From Amorphophallus konjac (lineage: Eukaryota > Streptophyta > Magnoliopsida > Alismatales > Araceae), in the NCBI GenBank assembly GCA_022559845.1, contig CM040117.1:145022732-145086731 (forward strand): a DNA stretch of 64,000 bases, in the 5' to 3' direction. The position numbers and the translations under genes were made by a program. Under the pieces are notes generated by a model, which ran no database searches, was not told the origin of the DNA, and worked only from the letters and a program-made list of their open reading frames with translations. Positions 56,502 to 64,000 of this stretch are shown here, in pieces (the stretch's first letter is position 1; each line of letters starts with the position of its first letter).

Positions 56502-57504
56502 TTCTACCTGACTGAAGCATCATGATTATAATACAGAATTGAACCAATCACTCACACAAAATATGGTTGTCAAAAAAAAGCACTTCAAACCAGTTGTCAA
56601 ACAAGTTATGATGCTTACATCAAGTTTTAGTATTCCTTTAGATTGGAGAAATGGATTTTAATGAGATTGTTGAATTTCACCACAATGTGGACCCTAGTTT
56701 CAATTTGAGTGTAACTTCGGGGTCAACTAGGTTCTTTCTCTCTCTTCACCAATGTGAGGGTTGACTAAAACTCTGGGGTTCTTCAAAGGTACAACCAGCC
56801 CGGTGTCCGTAAAGAAATCCACGGGTATGGGGACTTACGGAGGTCTTAGACAAGGAGATTACAATCCAATGAGACAGAGTGCTAAATTGGAGGGTCCTTC
56901 CAAGTCCAAGATGGGTGTGGAAAATCCTGAGAGTGTAGAGAGAGGAGGTCTCTCAACCAAATGCCCTGGAATATAGATAATGCAGATAGTAACAGTAGCA
57001 ATATATCACCAATAATCAAGCAAACAAGAGCAGAAAAGTAGGAAAAAATAGTTTCTGTAAAACGCAAGGAAATAGCGTCCAGGACAGTGGGCGCAGAATC
57101 AGGAAATTACGCCTGACGGGGCAAGCGCAAATACTAAATGAGCGCCTCTTCACAGAGACCCAGAATCCAATGAATAGTAAATAGGAAAGAACTGGCGTTT
57201 GTTCACAAAGGCACTTATATAAGAAATTGCGCCCACCTGAGCAGTCACAGATTCCTCAAAGAAATAGAAACACTCTGCGCACTCCACTGACAAAGATAAA
57301 AGGGACTTTCCTTCTTTTAAAGTCCTATGGGGTTGTCCAAAAAACTAGCAATCAAGTGGGAGATGTTCACGTGGTGCACAGGGGAATGAAAAAAAAGAGA
57401 GAGAATGTGCTACGTGGAGCACCAAGGAAAGGGCACACGTGGGTGCCGAAGGGAAGGGCACACGCAGGTGCCAAAGGAGGGATAATCAAAATAAAAACAA
57501 TAGT
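56502..57504 (-). other. Leader of element D (no gene seen)
   Basis: This 1-kb region between PBS and gag has no coding signal. At about 57061-57150 it holds CG-containing words such as gcgtcc and gcgcc like those in the U3 array. At 57432-57447 and 57457-57472 it has two copies of a ggcacacg...ggtgcc palindrome 25 bp apart. Confidence 0.55.
57432..57472. repeat. Tandem G-box-like palindromes in D leader
   Basis: ggcacacgtgggtgcc (57432-57447) contains a CACGTG core. The second copy, ggcacacgcaggtgcc (57457-57472), has the core changed. The step is 25 bp. Confidence 0.6.
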
Positions 57505-57522
57505 GTCCCACCATGATCACCA
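57505..57522 (-). other. Degenerate primer-binding site of D
   Basis: On the minus strand tggtgatcatggtgggac begins three bases after the LTR end ttcaca. It has the form of the Tat-type PBS (TGG start, GGGAC end) with substitutions. I cannot assign the tRNA with certainty. Confidence 0.4.
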
Positions 57523-58236
57523 ATTTGTGAACGATGTCACATAGACATTTAAAAGAAAGAAAAAGAATGTATGATGATTTTTTTTTGAATGAAGGAACAA
57601 GAGGAAAGGGTGCTTAAGATAAAGAAATACCAAATATAATGGTGAAAGGTGGGGGAATGAACATGTGATGCTACTAAATGAGTGTGATCGCCAGAGGGGT
57701 TACCTCAAAAGAAGAAAGTGATCGCAAGTACCTTGTGAAGCGGGGATGATGTGAGTTGCACTTCCGCCTTCAACTGGACGGCCGATGAAGGGGGTTCTTA
57801 CTTTGATTACCCTTGAAATAAAAGACAAAGACAAGTAGAAACAGGTGGATTAGAAAACCTATAGTGCAGTAGCAATCCTCAAATAATGATAAAAGAGTGC
57901 AAACGGACATGAACACACCTTGTGTGTTTTAGTTTTTAAACCCCTTTGAGTAAAGGGTGGGTGGATGTGTGATATGCTAATGCAAATAATATAAAAAAGG
58001 TCTAGCAAAGGATGCTACATATGTTGTGAGTGTGTGGAATGTAACCGTGATATGAACTAAAATAAAAGAAGTAGCAAAGACTCAAAAGGGGAAGAGGAAG
58101 AAACGGAGGTAGGGCCTCCAAACATGGTCGCAGTAGAAAGAAATAGAGGGAGCCGGCCTCCCTTCCACGGTGTGTTCTCTGTTCTCCCAGGAAGAAGCCC
58201 AAGGTTCTGATCCTGCGCAGGGTCCAAAAGGAGGGC

Positions 58237-58244
58237 TATTTATA
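58237..58244 (-). promoter_or_regulatory. TATA box of the D LTR
   Basis: On the minus strand tataaata is followed by gccctcc, a typical LTR core promoter context. Confidence 0.6.
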
Positions 58245-58390
58245 GGACTCAGAGCAGAGTTCTGATGGGATTAAACACAAGGAAGCACTGCTACGATCTA
58301 GATCTTCCTTCCCAAAGAGGATGAGGACCCAAATCTCGCAAGAGATGGTGATGGAAAGGAGTTCTGTGTGAAACTGAAACGGAGAAAAAA

Positions 58391-58660
58391 TGACGTCCAT
58401 ATAGAGCGTCGCAAATTAAATGGGCGTCCAAATGGAGTGACCCAGATTCCTGCACAAAATATGGAAATAAGAACTTTCCATAAATTAAAATAAGAATTGA
58501 CATCCAGAATAATAGGCGCACATTAATGGGCATCCATTCCCTAAGGTGCTTATTCCTTCGGATAGAGTTCAAGTAGAACTGTAGATAAGATGAAGGATTG
58601 ACGTCACTCCAATAAGTCGCCCATTCAAGAATTGACGTCTAATCATATGGACGCACATTT
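58391..58660. repeat. U3 array of inverted-repeat units, element D
   Basis: Units with complementary arms such as tgacgtcc/gcgtc and tgacgtc/ggacgc have centres near 58401, 58432, 58508, 58538, 58610 and 58643. Neighbouring units are 30-33 bp apart. Many arms contain TGACG, the core of the as-1/bZIP site. The whole array is upstream of the TATA box on D's strand. Confidence 0.65.
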
Positions 58661-58779
58661 CCAAAAATACCAAAAAAATAGAAAAACATTCCTATTGAGC
58701 CCACAATTAGGACCACTTTGGGGCATTACATTGCAACATGAGATTTACTCAACTTAGCATCAATTTTGGCGTGTCTACA

Positions 58780-59161
58780 CTCCCTTTTCAGGATAATTCC
58801 TTGCCCATGTCTACATGTTTATTGCAACTTCTGAAAATTCTACAATCTGTTAACTGCTAGTGTTTTTGTTGAAGGTTTGCTCTTGCACTGGCAGGGGTCG
58901 ACCCCCAGGGTCGACCCTCTCTGGGTCTGGGTCTGTCTTACACAGGTGTCGACTCCAGGAGTCGACCCCTTTTGTCTAGTCTGATGTCTGGGCTGATTGG
59001 TCCCTGCCTTCATCTTGCATGTAGCTCGTTCACACATTGTAAATTTCATGCATTGCAAAGACACAGTAAAAATCTAAAAACCTAAAAACTATGACTGATA
59101 AATATCTAAAAATCAAGCTACTAAATGGCTGAATAAACGGAATGCATGCTATATCTGTCTC
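58780..59161. other. Spacer between D and F with paired GTCGAC palindromes
   Basis: No gene is visible. Two perfect 12-bp palindromes, ggggtcgacccc (58894-58905) and agggtcgaccct (58907-58918), are adjacent. Two more GTCGAC sites start at 58948 and 58961. Within each pair the step is 13 bp. The segment is probably a remnant of another LTR. Confidence 0.6.
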
Positions 59162-59363
59162 TGTTGGGTCCTTGGGGTGCAACTGGATCTAGAAGGGGGG
59201 TTGAATAGATCTTGCCAAAAACTTTGGCCTAATTAAAACTCTTGGCTGATAAAAACATAAATCACTCTTATAAAGTAAATCAGACACTTAGACATAATGC
59301 ACAGTGGATCTAATGGGAATAGCTTAAATGGAAATGGTAAAAGATAGTGCATAGACTGCTGAG

Positions 59364-59456
59364 GTTGACACTCCCAAGTGGTGAGGCCAACACTCCTTCA
59401 ACGGATCACAGCTATGTAGATAGCTGAGGTCGACACTACAATGCAGTGAGGTCGAC
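59364..59456. repeat. Two GTCGAC-type pairs near the end of F LTR
   Basis: Sites gttgac/gccaac start at 59364 and 59386, and gtcgac sites start at 59429 and 59451. Both pairs have a step of exactly 22 bp, as in the U3 array. Confidence 0.7.
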
Positions 59457-59806
59457 ACCCCTTCAGAGACGGTTAAGAACTAAGTGAGATCTATTGCACT
59501 AGTCAGCAGGGATCACAATACACATCAACTAAGTATGAACTGACTGTATGAGTGAAGACGATGCTAGAGTGAGCGTTGAACAACCAACTACAAATGCATA
59601 AGCCAGTGCGGATAAATCAATACAAGTGTAAATACTTTATGCTGGTCATCCTATGAATGGGGGAAAGAAGAAATGGATCAATCACACAAAGCACACCCCA
59701 TTGCACAAGGAATTTTGAAGGTGGTTCGGTTGCAAACCCACAACCTACGTCCACCCCTCACCAAACCCGGTGAGGCTTTACCACACGTGGACGAAGTCCT
59801 AAACCC

Positions 59807-59813
59807 TCACACA

Positions 59814-59865
<52 letters not shown>

Positions 59866-59888
59866 GAGAGAGAGAGAGAGAGAGAGAA
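59807..59888. repeat. (AC)n(AG)n microsatellite
   Basis: An AC run with one imperfection occupies about 59807-59863 and passes into an AG run at about 59865-59887. ORFs across it on both strands are artefacts. Confidence 0.95.
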
Positions 59889-60298
59889 AACAACAAGCTA
59901 CATGTGTAGCAAAAAGACTTTCGGTCTCTAAACAGAGCATCGGGCAATGCTGTAAACATAGAAGACCACCCAAAGATATAGAGTTTAAAGCAAGAAATGA
60001 AAGATAAAACAAGGCATTGAAGAACTCCGGCTGTAGATTCAGATAAGAGTTTGAAGACCGGTGGCTGCAGCTTCAGACATAGATCCAAGTGGATCATCTC
60101 TTCAGGCTTTCTGCAGGGTTGCTCTCTTTCTAAGGCTTCTCTCTTTTCTCTTCTCTCTTACAACACTAGTCTAGGTCGGACCAGAGCTGGGCTGCACACA
60201 CTCCCCTTATCTTTTCCTCACATATTTCTCATTGGATGCTCAAGGGCGTGGCTTTCTTCTAAGGCAGCAGCAACAACTTCTCCAATAGAAGCTTCGGG

Positions 60299-60306
60299 TA
60301 TTTATA
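60299..60306 (-). promoter_or_regulatory. TATA box of the F LTR
   Basis: On the minus strand tataaata is followed by cccgaagc. It lies about 1.3 kb from the LTR start, leaving a long U3. Confidence 0.55.
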
Positions 60307-60898
60307 GAAGAGCTAGTGGGAAAATTTCCCTCCAAGAAAACTATAAAAGACTGATTCAAATTTGAAAAGTTCTTCTATAATTCTGACCTTCTTTCAGCAG
60401 GGCTTGAGTAAATCCACCGGGCATAAGGGAGCAGATGAAAAGTCTATCTTCCCTCCATGATCTATATTTGAAATGCTAGAATGAATAAGTGAGGTTTGAC
60501 CAAATGTGTCTGCAGCATCCTTAAATTTAATGGGCTGGCATAGCAGGGAAGGACGTCCCTTTTGACATCTTGAGGCAGAGGGAATAGCTTTGTCTAGAGT
60601 ACATTGGAGGCCAGACCACCTAACTAGTCCTTTTCTAGGATAGAAGAGATAGATTTCTGGCAGAAGGGACTTTCACATATTTTGGTCCCTGACATGGTCC
60701 TCTTCAAAAAGATGTTCTGAGGTGTCATAAAGAGATGGTAGAACCTATGATCTGGGTGCCTTCTTCCAGACCTCAAAAACTATGTTTTTAGAGGTTTACG
60801 CCTGAATATTTTATTCTCTGGATGGTTTTCGAAAGGATAGATCGGACAGAATACTTTTGAGATTCTTCTTTAGTGAGGTGGACCTGCTGAGAGGTGAG

Positions 60899-61244
60899 GT
60901 CGACACTACTTTGATAAAATCCTTTTATAACGGCTTCTGGAAGCACCATGTGGTCGAATGCTGTAAAAGTGGTGTTGACCTACTGTAAATGTAGTGTCGA
61001 CCTGCTATAAAGGTAGTGTCGACCTGTCTTAAGAAACTGCCCATATAACGGGTTCTGGAAGACACATGAGGTCGACCTTCCGTAATAGTGGTGTCGACAC
61101 TGCTTTACAAAATCCTGTCTTCAACGCTTTTTGGAAGCACCATGGTGTCGACCTGCTGTAACTGTGGTGTCGACACTGCTTTAAGAAAACCACCACTATG
61201 ACAGTTAAGCTGTGAGGTCGATGCAGTGGCTCCATGAGGTCGAC
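60899..61244. repeat. Phased GTCGAC array in U3 of F
   Basis: Sites (gtcgac, with variants gtcgaa, gttgac and gtcgat) start at 60899, 60953, 60974, 60996, 61018, 61071, 61093, 61147, 61169, 61217 and 61239. Steps alternate between 21-22 bp and about 48-54 bp, a unit of about 75 bp. The sequence between sites is also repeated (for example ttctggaagcaccatg). Confidence 0.9.
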
Positions 61245-61600
61245 ACTTCTTCTTCACTTTTTGTGTCTTCAGCCTGGCCACCTATTTTTCATCATCTACC
61301 TTGATTTTTGTGCAACCAATTGCCTCGATTTCTATGCACTTGCATCTAGAGTTTCTTTTTCAACCTTGGTAGGTTCTTGCTCCTTTAGATTTATGTATCT
61401 TGAATTCAACCTTTCCCTGCTGCTCATTTTCATGATCTCTTCACATGCTCATCTTCATAAGACCATTCTCATGCCAGTGCTATTATTGACTTAAAACTTA
61501 TACAGTGTGATATTATTAATTATATATAAGACTCATCAATAAGTCATAGTCAGACATAATCAAAATAATAGAATCAAACATGTTCCACACATGCCCAACA

Positions 61601-61867
61601 TTCTCCCCCTTTTGATGATGGCAACTATGAGTCATTGTGAGTTCATTGTGAGTCATCTCTAAAGAAAATAGACATGAAACCGGTAATTGACTCATCAAAA
61701 GCTTCTCCCGCTTTGCCATCAGCAAAGCGGACATAGATAAAAGCCAATTTCAAGGATCAGAATATAAGCACATGGGGTGATAGGGATTTAAAGTGCAAAA
61801 CTGAAGCAGCCAAATGCAATGAGAGTGCAGACATTTTCTCTCCCTTTTCCCAATCATTGATACCATA
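61601..61867 (-). other. 267-bp internal segment with PPT and PBS
   Basis: On the minus strand the left edge is a PPT (61613-61601) and the right edge is a PBS-like tggtatcaatga (61865-61854) two bases inside the next LTR. Nothing but a short coding-like remnant (ADGKAGEAFDESI) lies between. This is either a very small element interior or the product of recombination between two elements. Confidence 0.6.
61854..61865 (-). other. Primer-binding site next to LTR G (initiator Met tRNA, imperfect)
   Basis: tggtatcaatga on the minus strand matches the first eight bases of the usual tggtatcagagc. Confidence 0.55.
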
Positions 61868-62909
61868 TGTTGGGTCCACTGTCGGTTGGGTCCCTTGGCT
61901 TGTCATCAACAGTTCACACATGGTGGCATCGGATTGTTGGGTTCGGTGCAGTATTCAGAGGGGGGTGGTGAATGAATATAGCCCTTTAAAAATCTTTCGC
62001 CCAATTAAAATATGATGCTCACTATAATTACTAGTTTGCAAACTAGACAAGCTTAAATGCTAATGGGCAGATGCGGAACTAAACAAACACACATTAAGAT
62101 CACTAGAGTGCTAACAAGACAGATTTAGATAAAATATAGCCCAACTAGAATTTCGCTCTCTTGACAAATTAAAACACTCTAAGAAGACTAATTAACTCTT
62201 CTGCTCAACCAGAAACCAAACACATGGAGCGCCCCTATGCATTCATCTAGCAGAAGCACAATAGAACAAAACAAACTACAATGCACAAGGGGTTTTTAGG
62301 TGGTTCGGTCCAGCAGACCTACATCCACCCCACACTCAGACCGAGTGTGGATTCCGCTGACTCACAGCTTGAATAGCTGGGCATCACAGCTTGCCATACA
62401 ACCGCTGGGCAACACAGCTTGCCATCCGAGGAATCCTCCTCGCCCCGCTGAGCAACACAGCTTGCTGTCCAGTGGAATCCTCCACTGCTAACCGCTGGGC
62501 AATACAACTTAGCCATCCAGAGGCAGCACCTCTGCAATCCGCTGACTAACAGCTTGATAAGATGTAAAATGAAAAATAGAAAATGGAAATAAATAGCAAT
62601 CTGAAAGCTGTAAACAATGAAGCACAATGTGGCTCTTAAAGAGCTGGATGGCCTGGATTTGATCCACGGTCCATCAAGAACAGATCTCCCTCGATCTCAC
62701 TCTCTTTCTTCACTCTCTCTCTTTCTCTTTCTTCTCTGCTACACTTCTCTTCTTCTCTCGATCTCTGTTCTCCTTTTCTCTCTTTCCCTTTTTCTTTTCT
62801 TCTGCTGGATCGTAGAATCTCTCTCTTCTTTTTCTTTCTTCTCTCAGCTTCTGCTCTCTGGCTTCTATCACGATCAGTCTTCTACAGAGGATGAAGAGTC
62901 ATATATATA

Positions 62910-62926
62910 GCAGCAGCAGCAGCAGG
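62910..62926. repeat. CAG trinucleotide run
   Basis: Five consecutive agc/cag units follow the TATA-like run in LTR G. Confidence 0.85.
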
Positions 62927-63104
62927 CACACTGGACGCGTGTGGCTTCCACATTTCCTACCCTAAAAATTCGGACCTTGTGGCAGCATCCTGGTATCTCG
63001 TCCATCCTTGGATCATGAGCCAGACACCTCGGATCACGTGTCAGGTGCCAGCTTCAGGTCACGTGCCCATTCATCAGTACGCTCAGCAACTGGAGTTAGA
63101 TGGC

Positions 63105-63414
63105 GTCAACCCACTTGCTCCAAGGAGTTGACGCAGCCTTCAGAGATCTTCAACCCTTTTTAACTGCTGTGTCGACGCTTCCAACCCGTGGCGTTGACGC
63201 ATTTATGCGTTCCAGTGAACAAAACAGCCTAGCCTTTTTAACTGCTGCGTCGACGCTGCTCCACTGCTGCGTTGACGCATTGGAGTATTTCTGACAAGGC
63301 CTCTACTTCTTGAGTGGCTGAGTTGACGCAGCCTTTGCGTAGAGTTAACGCTGTGAAGAGTATCCGTGGATGCATCTTCACTAGTGCGTGGACGCCTTAA
63401 GCTCTAGCGTCGAC
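63105..63414. repeat. Phased GTCGAC/GTTGAC array in U3 of G
   Basis: Five pairs of sites start at 63105/63127, 63171/63193, 63249/63271, 63322/63344 and 63388/63409. The step inside pairs is 22, 22, 22, 22 and 21 bp; between pairs it is 66-78 bp. Most sites are flanked by gc to give gcgtcgacgc or gcgttgacgc. One site is gtcaac, one gttaac and one gtggac. Confidence 0.9.
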
Positions 63415-63521
63415 CCTGTTCCTGTCTTGCATTAGGAATTAATTCAAACGAAAAGATTAATGAATCAAGACTTAATCATAAACATGCCATTCATATCTCA
63501 TTGTGAATTAGATCAGAAGCC

Positions 63522-64000
63522 GTTTATAGACTTGGTGAACACTGCAACAGTAATCGGATGTATAGAGTTGAAGTTAGACAATCCAGTGTATAGACATGAA
63601 GCTTGACAATCGAGTGTATATATTTTATGCAAGGAGGCCAATGTGTAGACTTGAAACGCTGAGGCCAGTGTACAGGCTTGCCACTGACCAGTGTATGGAC
63701 TAACTCAACCTGAGGCACAGTATGGACATCAACTCTGCACATTGAATGTATAGACTTCAAGTGTGAAGACCATTGTATAGACTTTGAATGTGAAGACCAA
63801 TGTGCAGACTTTGGATTTCACCGTGGATGTACAGACTCTGAGGAAATGAAACGAGTCAGTGTATAGACTTCAAATTCCACTGTGGATGTACATACTTTAG
63901 GGACATGAAGTGAGTCGGTGTACAGACTTCAAATGTGAAGACAGAAGCCAGTGTACAGACTTTGAAGAACAGCGGACAATGTATAGACTTGATGCTCAAG
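63522..64000. repeat. Degenerate minisatellite, core tgtayagactt
   Basis: About 17 copies of a core like cagtgtatagacttcaaa occur from 63522 to the window end, with a mean step of about 28 bp. Copies vary at several positions. ORFs through it on the minus strand are artefacts. Confidence 0.85.

Larger units (their letters stand above)
40141..58779 (-). mobile_element. Element D: decayed Tat-lineage Ty3/gypsy element
   Basis: On the minus strand the order is 5' LTR (57526-58779), degenerate PBS, leader, gag, proline-rich region, protease, G-patch, linker, RT, RNase H, second (archaeal-type) RNase H and integrase. Two RNase H domains are the signature of the Tat lineage. Stops and frame changes occur in most domains. 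B2 and a LINE fragment are inserted in it. Its 3' LTR is missing. Confidence 0.85.
57526..58779 (-). mobile_element. Element D, 5' LTR
   Basis: On the minus strand it runs from tgtagacacgcc (58779) to gttcaca (57526), 1,254 bp. TATA box is at 58244-58237. U3 carries an inverted-repeat array at about 58391-58660. No second copy exists in the window, so the boundaries rest on terminal sequence, TATA and PBS position. Confidence 0.6.
59162..61600 (-). mobile_element. Element F, 3' LTR (copia-like)
   Basis: It is bounded by inverted ends tgttggg and cccaaca (2,439 bp). On the minus strand a PPT (aaaagggggagaa) directly precedes the start at 61600, so this is a 3' LTR of a minus-strand element. 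The PPT form and the gtggttcggt...cctacgtccac block are common in plant Ty1/copia LTRs. TATA box (minus) is at 60306-60299. It contains an AC/AG microsatellite and a phased GTCGAC array in U3. Confidence 0.75.
61868..64000 (-). mobile_element. LTR G (copia-like 5' LTR, cut by window end)
   Basis: It starts tgttgggtcc at 61868 next to a minus-strand PBS; a second tgttggg lies at 61935. It shares the ggtggttcggt...cctacatccac block and general layout with F but is clearly diverged, so it is a related family and not the partner LTR of F. A TATA-like atatatat is at 62901-62908, next to a CAG run. U3 has a phased GTCGAC/GTTGAC array and a minisatellite. Confidence 0.65.

Noticed and set aside
59673..60097. 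ORFs across the AC/AG microsatellite
   Set aside because: They translate to Thr-His or Val-Cys repeats, a simple-sequence artefact.
62617..62910. Ser/Leu-rich ORF in LTR G
   Set aside because: CT-rich leader sequence gives apparent hydrophobic stretches; there is no conserved motif.
1..64000. Ordinary host genes
   Set aside because: The only gene-like locus with introns is the PMD gene, and it lies wholly inside element C. All other long ORFs belong to retroelements.

Overview
This window is plant nuclear DNA and is made almost entirely of nested LTR retrotransposons. I found no host gene in a host context, no rRNA or tRNA gene, and nothing prokaryotic. Evidence for a plant: primer-binding sites complementary to initiator-Met tRNA (tggtatcagagc) and tRNA-Asp (tggcgccgttgccgggga), Ty3/gypsy chromovirus and Tat/Athila-type elements, a plant mobile domain (PMD) gene, an L1-type LINE tail and long AT-rich leaders. 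The look is that of a large-genome angiosperm; I cannot name the species.

Layout, oldest host first (letters are my labels). E (+): 3' end of a Tat-like element, 1-778, with an LTR starting at 779. B3 (-): a non-autonomous element spanning 2550-39972 that sits in E and is itself broken by three later insertions: A (+, 5277-15943, TSD gtacc), C (+, 16307-28006, TSD acatc) and B1 (+, 31501-38885, TSD ttgga/ttaga). To its right is D (-), a decayed Tat-lineage element (coding part about 40141-56500, 5' LTR 57526-58779). D is interrupted by B2 (+, 46211-53487, TSD ccgta) and by a 5'-truncated LINE tail (43571 to about 44345). The right end holds two copia-like LTRs on the minus strand, F (59162-61600) and G (from 61868 past the window end), separated by only 267 bp carrying a PPT and a PBS.

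A is a near-complete Tekay/Del-type chromovirus: gag with zinc knuckles, protease, RT, RNase H, integrase and chromodomain-like tail, broken only by single-base frameshifts. B1, B2 and B3 form one non-autonomous family. Each has a single long ORF made of a Gag core, a proline-rich part, an uncharacterised conserved region, GCxGPP repeats and the C-terminal integrase/chromodomain module. All lack protease, RT, RNase H and the integrase core, so they would need enzymes from an autonomous relative. C has no gag-pol. It has a 709-codon sense ORF of unknown function and, on the antisense strand, what reads as an intact seven-exon PMD gene with its own TATA box and poly(A) signal.

The most unexpected non-coding signal is in the U3 parts of the LTRs. 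A, D and E carry roughly 20-bp inverted-repeat units whose centres lie about 30-33 bp apart. F and G carry GTCGAC/GTTGAC palindromes in pairs almost exactly 22 bp apart, repeated with a period of about 65-78 bp. All statements come from reading the sequence; no alignment or database search was run.
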